DNA from: Corynebacterium variabile
GTDB lineage: Bacteria > Actinomycetota > Actinomycetes > Mycobacteriales > Mycobacteriaceae
Length of the DNA: 64,000 nucleotides
Direction of reading: 5' to 3'
Assembly (NCBI RefSeq): GCF_006539825.1
Contig: NZ_BJNT01000012.1
Location: forward strand, 80,970-144,969
Both the position numbers and the translations under genes were made by a program. The first letter of the stretch is position 1. Each line of letters opens with the position of its first letter. This document shows, one piece after another, positions 1-7,873 of this stretch. The notes under the pieces were generated by a model. That model worked only from the letters and a program-made list of their open reading frames with translations. It made no database searches and was not told the DNA's origin.

Positions 1-671
1 CTTTCGCCATCGGCGCAGCCGTCAACGGAGTCTCCTACTTCGTCGGACGCTTCGTCGCCGTGCCCGCGATGCTCATGTGCATCTTCCTGTCGATGCCAGC
101 CTCCGGTGGCGCACTGCCGATCTGGATGATGCCCCGGTTCTTCGAATGGATCTCCCGCGGCGTCGTCGGCAACGGCATCACCGAGATGCTCAAGAAACTC
201 GTCTACGGCGTCGGCCCCGGCTACACCCACGGCTGGATCCTGATCGCCTGCTACATCCTCGCCGGCGTCCTGCTGTCGCTGGTCGGCAAGCCCTTCCGCG
301 AGCGCAGGCTCATCCGCCGCATCCTGCGCGGACGCACCACCATGTTCCAGGACGCCCAGAAGGCCGCCGGACGCCACGGGGCGGTCGAACAGAAGAAGGT
401 CCTCGCCGCCCACGGCCTGGAGATCCGCGAGTCCGACGGTGCTGTCATGCGCATCCCGGCAGAGGCCCACCACCACGGTCTGCGCGAGAAGGTCGACGAG
501 GTCGCAACCCACATCGACGAGGCTGCATCCGAGAAGGCGCAGCACCACGGAGGTGCGGTCGTCTCCGCCGACGGCACGCTGCTGAAGGACGCCCCGGTCA
601 CCGGTCTCGAGGCCACCCAGGGCGACTTCGAGGACCTGCGGTCACAGACCCGACGAGACAACGACGGGTAG
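1..671 (+). CDS. C-terminal part of an integral membrane protein (YhgE/DUF3533-like), cut by window edge
   Basis: The reading frame is open from base 3, so the true start lies before the window. The visible part begins with hydrophobic segments, including a GGALPIWMMP motif followed by FFEWIS and a YGVGPGYTHGW stretch before the last membrane helix. That pattern is common in membrane proteins of the YhgE/Pip or DUF3533 (SNG1-like, ABC-2-type) group. A charged cytoplasmic tail of about 115 residues follows and ends in RRDNDG. Its role is unknown; families of this type are linked to export or cell-envelope functions. The family call is by pattern only. Confidence 0.5.
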   Translation, partial: FAIGAAVNGVSYFVGRFVAVPAMLMCIFLSMPASGGALPIWMMPRFFEWISRGVVGNGITEMLKKLVYGVGPGYTHGWILIACYILAGVLLSLVGKPFRERRLIRRILRGRTTMFQDAQKAAGRHGAVEQKKVLAAHGLEIRESDGAVMRIPAEAHHHGLREKVDEVATHIDEAASEKAQHHGGAVVSADGTLLKDAPVTGLEATQGDFEDLRSQTRRDNDG

Positions 672-722
672 CACTCCGGGCCCGTGGCGACGAAGCGGCA
701 ACCGAACCAAGGTAGGGCTACC

Positions 723-1286
723 ATGGTCCCCATGACGGAGCCCGCCCGCACCCACAGCAATCCCGTCCGCAGGGCCCGGCATTTCATCGAGCGCCACTTC
801 CACCACCGCGGCCACCTCGACCGCGGCATCGATGAGCTGCACGCGAACCTCGGACTGTCCAACGGCCCGACCGTCGAGCGCGAGGACCGCTCGGTCACCG
901 TCACCGTGCCCACCGGCACCCTGGCCCGCCCGGTGATCTACGCCCCCGACATGGACGGACAGGTCGATCCCGGCGAGGTCGTCTGGTACGGCGTCGTCCG
1001 CGCCAAGGACGTTGCCCCCGAGATGCGCGCCTGCCTCATCATCGGACGCAACGAGCACACCCTGCTCGGCATGCTCATCAGCTCGAACCCGGAACACCGT
1101 ACCGACGACAACTGGATCCCCATCGGCACCGGACTCTGGGACCCCAGGGGCAACAAGTGCTGGGTCCGCATCGACCGCGTGGTGGAGATCCCCGAGGCCC
1201 GGATCCAGCGTCGCGGCGTCTCCATGCCGGAACGACGCTACGACCGCATCGCCGGCGCACTGCGCACCGAGCACGGCTGGTCCTGA
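723..1286 (+). CDS. PemK/MazF-family toxin-like protein
   Basis: The protein has about 187 residues. The C-terminal half resembles the PemK/MazF endoribonuclease fold: a PGEVVWYGVV entry strand, then EMRACLIIGR at the position of the catalytic arginine strand, then GMLISSNPEH at the usual Ser/Thr position. The N-terminal 85 residues are a basic, His-rich extension not found in minimal MazF. The chosen start, ATG 723, has an AAGG about 10 bases upstream; ATG 732 is an alternative. No small antitoxin gene precedes it. The stop is followed directly by the alkB start with no gap, so it is probably co-transcribed with alkB and tag. RNase activity is inferred from the family. Confidence 0.65.
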   Translation: MVPMTEPARTHSNPVRRARHFIERHFHHRGHLDRGIDELHANLGLSNGPTVEREDRSVTVTVPTGTLARPVIYAPDMDGQVDPGEVVWYGVVRAKDVAPEMRACLIIGRNEHTLLGMLISSNPEHRTDDNWIPIGTGLWDPRGNKCWVRIDRVVEIPEARIQRRGVSMPERRYDRIAGALRTEHGWS

Positions 1287-1958
1287 GTGGCTGCTGTGCC
1301 GTCAGAACCCGACCAGCACGGACTGTTCGACATGCCCGAACCACCCCGCGAACCGGTCGACCTGCCGTCCGGGGCACGGTTCCTGCCTGACTGGCTGACC
1401 ATGGACCAGCAGCAGTGGATCGTCCGCCAGTACCGGCAGTGGCGCAACGGTCCGGTCCCGCCGCGGCGCCCCCGCTACGGCTCCGGGCAGATGAGCGTGG
1501 AGATGCTCTCCCTGGGCTGGCACTGGGCCGGCAACGGGTTCTCCCGGAATGCCGTCGACGTCAACAACGCCCGCATCCTGCCGATGCCGGACTGGGCGGT
1601 GAAGGTCGGCCGGATGGTCACCGGCGATCCGACGTACACACCCGACAGCCTGCTGGCGAACCACTACGGCCCGGGCGCGACAATGGGCATGCACCGCGAC
1701 GCCGACGAGTCCTCCCCCGCCCCGGTCGTCTCGCTGTCGATCGGCGACACCTGCCGCTTCCGCTTCGGCAACGCCGAGACCCGCACGAAGCCGTACACCG
1801 ATGTCGAGCTGCGTTCCGGAGATACCTTCGTCTTCGGTGGCCCCGCACGGTGGAACTTCCACGGCGTCCCCAGGGTCCTCGACGGCACCGCGCCGGACGA
1901 GTGCGGCATCACCGGCCGGCTGAACATCACCATGCGCGTGACAGGAATGGACTCATGA
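1287..1958 (+). CDS. alkB: alpha-ketoglutarate-dependent dioxygenase, AlkB family
   Basis: AlkB enzymes oxidatively remove alkyl groups from N1-methyladenine and N3-methylcytosine in nucleic acids, using Fe(II) and 2-oxoglutarate. The iron ligands are visible as His136-x-Asp138 in MGMHRDAD and His192 in WNFHGVPR. The 2-oxoglutarate-binding arginines appear as R211 and R217 in RLNITMR. Length (223 aa) is normal for bacterial AlkB. The start is a GTG immediately after the stop of the PemK/MazF-like gene, and the end overlaps the next start in ATGA. This implies translational coupling and a shared alkylation-repair role with tag. Confidence 0.92.
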   Translation: MAAVPSEPDQHGLFDMPEPPREPVDLPSGARFLPDWLTMDQQQWIVRQYRQWRNGPVPPRRPRYGSGQMSVEMLSLGWHWAGNGFSRNAVDVNNARILPMPDWAVKVGRMVTGDPTYTPDSLLANHYGPGATMGMHRDADESSPAPVVSLSIGDTCRFRFGNAETRTKPYTDVELRSGDTFVFGGPARWNFHGVPRVLDGTAPDECGITGRLNITMRVTGMDS

Positions 1959-2563
1959 GCGACTCAGGACTCATCACCGGCGACGACGGGCTGGCGCGTC
2001 CGGCATGGGCCGCGTCCGACCCGCTGCTTCGCGACTACTACGACACCGAATGGGGCATGCCGGTCCGCACCGAACAGGGCATGTTCGAGCGGCTGAGCCT
2101 GGAGGCCTTCCAGTCCGGGCTGAGCTGGGCGACGATCCTGCGTAAACGTCCGGCGTTCCGCGCCGCCTTCGCCGACTTCGATCCGGACGCGGTCGCCGCC
2201 TTCACCGACGTGGACGTGGAACGTCTCATGGCGGACGCCGGCATCGTGCGCAACCGTCGCAAGGTCCTCGCGACACTGAATAATGCCCGGGCCACGGTGG
2301 CCATGCGGAGCAACGGGAACACGGAAGACCGGGACCTGGCGTCCTTCATCTGGTCCTTCGCGCCGGAACGCACGCCGGAGCCGGAGAGTATCGGGGAGAT
2401 CCCGACGACCTCGGCGGAGTCCGTGGCACTGGCGAAGGCGCTGAAGAAGCGCGGTTTCGCCTTCGTCGGGCCGACGACGATGTTCGCTCTGATGGAGGCC
2501 GTGGGCATCGTCGACACGCATCTGGTCGGCTCGTGGCGCAGGGGTAGCTCGGGGGTGTGGTGA
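1955..2563 (+). CDS. tag: DNA-3-methyladenine glycosylase I, lacking most zinc ligands
   Basis: Tag excises 3-methyladenine from DNA in base-excision repair. The YYDTEWG, GLSWATILRKR, AGIVRNRRK and ALKKRGFAFVG blocks align well with E. coli Tag, and the base-recognition Glu (E50) and Trp (W58) are kept. E. coli Tag holds a structural zinc through Cys4, His17, His175 and Cys179. Here the equivalent residues are Pro16, Tyr29, His189 and Ser193, so three of four ligands are gone. The start ATG overlaps the alkB stop (ATGA). Function as a glycosylase is likely because the helix-hairpin-helix core is intact, but the fold must be stabilised without zinc. Confidence 0.9.
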   Translation: MSDSGLITGDDGLARPAWAASDPLLRDYYDTEWGMPVRTEQGMFERLSLEAFQSGLSWATILRKRPAFRAAFADFDPDAVAAFTDVDVERLMADAGIVRNRRKVLATLNNARATVAMRSNGNTEDRDLASFIWSFAPERTPEPESIGEIPTTSAESVALAKALKKRGFAFVGPTTMFALMEAVGIVDTHLVGSWRRGSSGVW

Positions 2564-2600
2564 TCCGTGGCACACTCGTCAGTGAAAGGAGAATACTTTC

Positions 2601-3668
2601 ATGACTGAGACCACCAGGACCTTCACCCCTTTCGAGGCGTTCGAGCTGGAGATCTGGGGACTGCGCAACGCCTTCGACCGCAACCGGACGGTGCCGATTC
2701 TGCTCGATTTCGCGGTGCGGCAGCGCGACCACTCCCTGTCCGACGCGGTCGAGGCGACACTGCAGATCTACCGTCGCTACCGCGAGCGCTACCGGAAGGA
2801 CGCCCCCACCACCTCGAGGACCTCCATGCTCATCCCGGAGATCGAGGCCTACTCCAACGGACTGCGTACCGAGGAGAAGGATGCACTGATCACCCTGCCC
2901 GGGACCGACGGTGGCGAGGTGAACTACGTGGTCGATACCGACCTCTTCCGCGAGGTCGACGGCAACCGGGAGTACCCGTGGCGCGAGCGCGAGCCGGTCT
3001 CCATTCCGGATGCTGCAGCAGCCTGGGCGACGGCGGTCAAGAGGGTCGCAGCTATCGGCATCTCGGTCGACTACTACGGGTCAGGACGCACCGCCGACCG
3101 GTCCGGCGCCTTCACCTGCCGCATCAGGGGCGGGCAGCCGGGCCTGGCACCGCAGTCCCCGCTGACCCCGGAGAAGGCCTGGTACCAGGTGCGACTGCAT
3201 GAGGGGCTGACCGACGCCGAGCGGCTCGCTGTGCTGGGCGAGATCCTCGGCTACATCTTCCTCGGCTACGCCCCGCAGGTGTGGTCGGGCGGGGCGCCGT
3301 GGACGAACAAGGAGTCCCTGGTGCCTGAGGCGCCGGCGACGTCCCACTGGTGGATCGCGCCGGAATCCCGTGCGAAGTCGTCAGAGACCCCGGGTCCGCT
3401 GCTGCGCGCCACCTCGCGCAGCTTCACCGACATGGAGGCCCGGCAGGCGATGCTGGCCGGGGCCGTCGGTGCGGCCCGGGCAGGGCTGATCCCCTTCCTG
3501 GCGTCCGATGGGGAACTCGGGTCGCCGGGGCGGGTGCTCAAGGACATGCGCTGGGTGCCGGTACTCCAGGCTGCGGTGCAGATCGAGGAGCTGCTGGGTG
3601 GGAGGATGCGTCCTCCGGTGGCCGCACCGCCGACGGGCAGGACGTCCCGGGGCTTCGATGAGGCGTGA
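2601..3668 (+). CDS. unknown protein with a degenerate ImmA/IrrE-like segment
   Basis: A 355-residue soluble protein that I do not recognise with certainty. Around residues 195-235, the run LHEGLTDAERLAVLGEILGYIFLGY has the spacing and hydrophobic pattern of the ImmA/IrrE zinc-peptidase helix, normally LxxxLxxAERxxxLAHELGHIFLGH. The two metal-binding histidines are replaced (HELGH becomes GEILGY), so if related it cannot be an active metallopeptidase. The N-terminal 120 residues are rich in Arg and Glu; the C-terminal 100 residues look helical. A good AAAGGAG ribosome site lies 9 bases before the ATG, inside a small GAAAG/CTTTC inverted repeat (2584-2600). It stands alone between tag and rpsT. 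Confidence 0.6.
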   Translation: MTETTRTFTPFEAFELEIWGLRNAFDRNRTVPILLDFAVRQRDHSLSDAVEATLQIYRRYRERYRKDAPTTSRTSMLIPEIEAYSNGLRTEEKDALITLPGTDGGEVNYVVDTDLFREVDGNREYPWREREPVSIPDAAAAWATAVKRVAAIGISVDYYGSGRTADRSGAFTCRIRGGQPGLAPQSPLTPEKAWYQVRLHEGLTDAERLAVLGEILGYIFLGYAPQVWSGGAPWTNKESLVPEAPATSHWWIAPESRAKSSETPGPLLRATSRSFTDMEARQAMLAGAVGAARAGLIPFLASDGELGSPGRVLKDMRWVPVLQAAVQIEELLGGRMRPPVAAPPTGRTSRGFDEA

Positions 3669-3867
3669 GTGTGAGGCGTGAATTGGGGCACTGCGCTGCA
3701 CGCGTGTAGGGTGTGTCAGGTTGACCCGCGACCGTGCGTGGCGCATTCACCGCATCCGGCAGGACCTTGGGCCGGATGTCAGAGACCGTGTCTGCGGCTG
3801 ACCCGCACGAAAGTGGCGAACGATCAGAAGTATCGCCAGATTCACCGTTCAGGAAGAGGTATTCCCC

Positions 3868-4137
3868 ATGGCCAACATCAAGCAGCAGAAGAAGCGCGTC
3901 CTCACCAACGAGCTCGCCCGTCAGCGTAACCAGGCTGTCCGTTCCCGCCTGCGCACCGAGACCCGCAAGTTCCACGCCCTGGTCGCCGCCGGCGACGCCG
4001 AGGGTGCCGCCGCTCAGCTGCGCGTCGCCTCCCGTCTCTACGACAAGGCCGCCACCAAGCACGTCATCCACAAGAACAACGCCGCCAACAAGAAGTCCGG
4101 TCTGGCTGCCGAGCTGAACAAGCTCACCGCCAAGTAA
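3868..4137 (+). CDS. rpsT: 30S ribosomal protein S20
   Basis: The 89-residue product begins MANIKQQKKR and is a highly basic helical protein typical of S20, which binds 16S rRNA in the small subunit. The HKNNAANKKS motif near the C-terminus is characteristic. An AGGAAGAG-type ribosome site precedes the ATG. In many Mycobacteriales rpsT faces holA across a short gap; here holA lies about 26 kb away, with an accessory block in between. A strong hairpin follows the gene. Confidence 0.97.
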   Translation: MANIKQQKKRVLTNELARQRNQAVRSRLRTETRKFHALVAAGDAEGAAAQLRVASRLYDKAATKHVIHKNNAANKKSGLAAELNKLTAK

Positions 4138-4177
4138 GTCGGCCTCTGCGGCGCCTCGTGCGCCGGTGGCACTCTTC

Positions 4178-4210
4178 ACCGCCCGTCATCCTCCACGGAT
4201 GGCGGGCGGT
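4178..4210 (+). terminator. rpsT terminator hairpin
   Basis: Inverted arms ACCGCCCGTCATCC (4178-4191) and GGATGGCGGGCGGT (4197-4210) pair at 14 positions with one G-T wobble and a 5-base loop. It sits about 40 bases after the rpsT stop. No long T-tract follows, as is usual in high-GC actinobacteria. Confidence 0.75.
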
Positions 4211-4376
4211 GTCGTCGTATCCGGGGGTTCGCCCACGCCACCACCTGTTCACTCCCCCACCACCGGGCTGCCACATCAACGCCACTGCCTCGTGACCCGG
4301 CGTCCCTAAGCTCCCGTGAGGTGCGGACAACCACCGCATCATCCACTCTCCCAACCTCTCAGGGGCTTACTCTCCC

Positions 4377-6308
4377 ATGACCTCTCGCATGACTTCCTCG
4401 TCATCCTCACGCCGGCACCTCACCGCTGCGTCCCTCGCCATCCTCACAGCGCTCACCGCGTCTGCCGCCTCCACCACAGCCACCGCCGTCGCCGACGACC
4501 TGCCCGGCTCCTCGCCCGCCGGCTCAGCAGGCTCGGCCGGGTCAATCACCGGCTCTCTCCCCGGTTCCCTTCCCGGCTCCTCCGACACTGGACCCGGTGG
4601 CCCCTCCACCAACGACGGCCTCTACGAAGGCCGGGTCGAGGTCTCCGACGATCCGGCCGAGGACCAGTCCACCTTCACCGGCCGGGTCTTCGACGACACC
4701 AACCGCAACTCCACCCTCGACGACGGCGAAGAGCCGATCGCCGGCGTCCCCGTGAGCAACGGGGTCGACGTCGTCACCACCGACGATGAGGGACGCTACG
4801 AGCTGCCCGCCGGTGACAACCTCACCCTGTCGGTCACCCAGCCGGCCGGCTGGCAGGTGCCGGTCGACGCCGACAATTTCGCCCAGTTCAGCTACAACCA
4901 CCTGCCGGAGGGCTCCACCGACCTGAAGTTCGGTGGCCTGGAACCGACCGGCGACGTGCCGGCCGCGGTGAACTTCCCCATGGCGAAGTCCGAGGCTACG
5001 GCAGCCAAGGACCAGTCCTGCCCGGTCGCCGCGGACACCCAGACCTACGACAAGGAGGAGGTCGGGTACGCCGCCAAGGGTGGCCCCGCCGACCTCGCCG
5101 AGCGCAATGACTACGCCGGCTGCGGCGTCATGCTGCTGGGCGACAATGTCGGCGACGACCTGTCACTGAACCCGGATCTCCGCTCGCTGTACGCGGGCAT
5201 GAACGGCCCGGTGCGCGCGTTGCCCGGCAACCACGACATGGACTACGACGCCGCGGACGACTCCCACGCCACCGACACCTACCGGCAGGACTTCGGCGCG
5301 ACGCACTACTCCTACAACGTCGGCGACACGCACTTCATCGCCCTCGACAACATCGAGTACAAGGGCGCGAACCCGGACGGCTCGAAGAACGGCTATCTGG
5401 AGAAGGTCGGCGAGGAGCAGCTGACCTGGCTGAAGAACGACCTCGCCCAGGTCGACGAGAATGCACAGGTGGTGGTCTACTCCCACGCACCGATCGTGAA
5501 CTACAAGGAGCTCATCACCGATGACGCTCTTGATTTCTACGACGCGGTCTCCTCGCACCCGAACCTGGTGACCGTCGGCGGCCACACCCACACCCTCGAG
5601 CACCTGCTCGCCGGCGAGCAGCGTCAGGAGTGGAAGGACGCCGGGTTGTCCGAGCTGCCGAACGATCAGATCGTCGCCGGTGCGGTCTCCGGTGACTGGT
5701 ACTCCGGCGGGCTCAACAAGAACGGTGTGCCCTACGCCTACACCTCCGAGGCCGCGGAGCCTGGCGTGTACACGCTGACCTTCTCCGGCGACGAGCCGGG
5801 AACCTACGGCGGGTACTACACGGTGCGTGGTGCCGACCAGGCACACCAGCAGCTCATCGGCATCAACTCGCCGACCTGGCGTGAGTGGGCCGAGAAGGCC
5901 CAGGCGTGGCAGGACGACGACAAGGCGGGCGATGAGCCGGCCTCGATTGATCCGCTGACGGTGTCTACTGAAGATCTGAAGGACGGCAAGTCCTTCCTGA
6001 CCTCGAGCTTCTTCGGTGGTTCCACCGAGGCGACGGTGTCTGTCTCCTTCGACGGTGGGAATGCCGTGGACGCCGAGATCACCCAGCCTGCCACCGGCGA
6101 GGGCGAGAACAAGGGCTGGGAATTCACCGATCCGATCTCCGCGACCGAGAACCTGTCGACCACGGGCAATGTGGCGCAGTCCAGCCCGCACCTGTGGCGG
6201 ACCGCGGTCCCGGCCGACCTGACCCCGGGCGAGCACACCGCCGAGGCCACGGCGACGGACCGCTACGGTGCCGAGTACACCGAGACGGTGACGTTTACGG
6301 TGGAGTAG
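4377..6308 (+). CDS. secreted calcineurin-like phosphoesterase
   Basis: A 643-residue exported protein. Residues 1 to about 40 form a signal peptide with Ser/Arg-rich N-region, hydrophobic core and Ala-rich end. A Gly/Ser/Pro linker follows (about 42-75). Next comes a beta-sandwich N-terminal domain with the calcium-type repeat DDTNRNSTLDDGEEPIAG. The metallophosphoesterase core shows GDNVGDD, PGNHDMDY and GGHTHTLEH, the expected metal-binding Asp, Asn and His residues. The C-terminal 200 residues are a beta-rich domain usual for this three-domain family. The first motif reads D-T-Q rather than D-x-H, which is common in this branch. No sortase signal is seen, so it is probably released or envelope-associated. 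Substrate unknown. Confidence 0.88.
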   Translation: MTSRMTSSSSSRRHLTAASLAILTALTASAASTTATAVADDLPGSSPAGSAGSAGSITGSLPGSLPGSSDTGPGGPSTNDGLYEGRVEVSDDPAEDQSTFTGRVFDDTNRNSTLDDGEEPIAGVPVSNGVDVVTTDDEGRYELPAGDNLTLSVTQPAGWQVPVDADNFAQFSYNHLPEGSTDLKFGGLEPTGDVPAAVNFPMAKSEATAAKDQSCPVAADTQTYDKEEVGYAAKGGPADLAERNDYAGCGVMLLGDNVGDDLSLNPDLRSLYAGMNGPVRALPGNHDMDYDAADDSHATDTYRQDFGATHYSYNVGDTHFIALDNIEYKGANPDGSKNGYLEKVGEEQLTWLKNDLAQVDENAQVVVYSHAPIVNYKELITDDALDFYDAVSSHPNLVTVGGHTHTLEHLLAGEQRQEWKDAGLSELPNDQIVAGAVSGDWYSGGLNKNGVPYAYTSEAAEPGVYTLTFSGDEPGTYGGYYTVRGADQAHQQLIGINSPTWREWAEKAQAWQDDDKAGDEPASIDPLTVSTEDLKDGKSFLTSSFFGGSTEATVSVSFDGGNAVDAEITQPATGEGENKGWEFTDPISATENLSTTGNVAQSSPHLWRTAVPADLTPGEHTAEATATDRYGAEYTETVTFTVE

Positions 6309-6477
6309 GTCCCGGGGGTGACCGGGGGTCACGGTCAGCGACGGTCGGCAACAGTCAGCAGAGCTCAGTCATGGTCGGCACGCCTGTGTGCAACATCACC
6401 CTGCCGAAACCGCCTGAGGTGGACCTAAACTCGGGAAGTGAACAGCGAACCACCTACCGTACGAAAGGACCACCACC

Positions 6478-7869
6478 ATGGCGTACGCAACCACCAACCC
6501 TTACACCGGAGAGGTCGTCAAGACCTTCCCGACCGCCACCGCCGAGGAGATCGACCAGGCGGTCACCGGCGCCGATGCCACGTTCCGCACCTGGTCGCAG
6601 ACCCCGGTCGAGGAGCGCGCCGCGGTCCTCGCCAAGGCTGCGGAGATCCTGCGGGCGAACAAGCGCGACTATGCCGAGACCCTGACTCTCGAGATGGGCA
6701 AGCTCATCGGTGAGGCGGAGGCCGAGGTAGAACTCTCGGCGGGCATCCTGGAGTACTACGCGAACCACGGTGCCGAGGCGCTGGCCCCGCGGTACCTCCG
6801 GGCCGAGGGATTCGGCGATCAGGATGTCGCCCTGGTCAATGACCCGCTGGGTGTCCTCTACGCCGTGGAGCCCTGGAACTTCCCCTACTACCAGGTCATC
6901 CGCATCAGCGCTCCCCAGTTCCTCGCCGGCAACACCATCGTGCTCAAGCACGCGTCGAATGTGCCGCAGTCCGCGCTACGCATGGTTGAGCTGTACCGCC
7001 AGGCCGGTGCCCCGGAGAACCTGCTGACCAATGTCTTCGCCGGTCATGACGCCACCGACCGGATCCTCGCCGATTCGCGTGTCCGCGGTGTGGCTCTCAC
7101 GGGTTCCGAGGGTGCCGGCGCCGCCATTGCGTCGGCCGCCGCGAAGAACCTGAAGAAGTCGACCCTGGAGCTCGGCGGTGCGGACGCTTTCGTCGTCCTG
7201 GAGGACGCGGAGGTCGAGAAGGCCGCGAAGTGGGCCGCGTTCGGCCGGCACTGGAATGCCGGTCAGGTTTGTGTCTCCTCCAAGCGGCTGATTGTCGTCG
7301 ATGCAGTGTACGACCGGTTCCTGACCGAGTACCGCCGTCATGTCGCCGAGCTGGTCGCCGGTGATCCGATGGATCCCTCCACTACGCTGGCACCGCTGTC
7401 GTCCCAGCAGGCTGCCGATGATCTCGCGGTGCAGGTCGAGAAGGCGAAGGCCGAGGGTGCGACCGTCGAGGCGATCGGTGCTGAAGTCCCGGAGCAGGGG
7501 GCGTTCGCCCGCCCGTTGCTGGTGACCGATATCCCGGAGGGCTCCGCGACGTCGCAGACCGAGTTCTTCGGTCCGGTCACGCAGCTCTACCGGGCCAAGG
7601 ACGAGGAGGACGCCGTACGCATCGCCAATGACACGCCGTTCGGCCTCGGCGGTTCGGTGTTCTCCACCGACATCGAGCGTGCCCGCAAGGTCGCCCGCCG
7701 TATCGAGACCGGCATGGTCTTCATCAACCAGCCGACCGGTGTGAAGGCCGACGTTCCCTTCGGCGGTGTGAAGCACTCCGGCTACGGCCACGAGCTCATC
7801 GACCTGGGCATCAAGGAGTTCGTGAACCAGAAGGTCGTCGTGGTCAGCGACATCGACGGCTCCTTCTAG
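6478..7869 (+). CDS. NAD(P)-dependent aldehyde dehydrogenase, succinate-semialdehyde type
   Basis: A 463-residue aldehyde dehydrogenase. Visible motifs are PWNFPYYQ in the cofactor-binding region, LTGSEGAG for the nucleotide loop, the general-base Glu in LELGGADAF, the catalytic Cys in NAGQVCVSSKR, and FFGPVTQLY near the C-terminus. Length and sequence are closest to GabD/Sad-type succinate-semialdehyde dehydrogenases, which oxidise short aldehydes to acids; the natural substrate is not certain. An AAAGGACCACC ribosome site precedes the ATG. It is alone on the plus strand and converges with the Gly-rich protein gene only 4 bases away. A close paralogue lies at 61209. Confidence 0.88.
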   Translation: MAYATTNPYTGEVVKTFPTATAEEIDQAVTGADATFRTWSQTPVEERAAVLAKAAEILRANKRDYAETLTLEMGKLIGEAEAEVELSAGILEYYANHGAEALAPRYLRAEGFGDQDVALVNDPLGVLYAVEPWNFPYYQVIRISAPQFLAGNTIVLKHASNVPQSALRMVELYRQAGAPENLLTNVFAGHDATDRILADSRVRGVALTGSEGAGAAIASAAAKNLKKSTLELGGADAFVVLEDAEVEKAAKWAAFGRHWNAGQVCVSSKRLIVVDAVYDRFLTEYRRHVAELVAGDPMDPSTTLAPLSSQQAADDLAVQVEKAKAEGATVEAIGAEVPEQGAFARPLLVTDIPEGSATSQTEFFGPVTQLYRAKDEEDAVRIANDTPFGLGGSVFSTDIERARKVARRIETGMVFINQPTGVKADVPFGGVKHSGYGHELIDLGIKEFVNQKVVVVSDIDGSF

Positions 7870-7873
7870 CCGT

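Noticed and set aside
251..919. Long open frames opposite many genes (for example minus strand here, and similar ones of 200-500 codons elsewhere)
   Set aside because: In high-GC DNA the opposite and shifted frames stay open by codon bias. They lack family motifs and sit on well-supported genes.
6311..6335. Small dyad GTGAC-CGGGG-GTCAC after the phosphoesterase gene
   Set aside because: A 5-base stem is too weak in this GC range to call a terminator with confidence.
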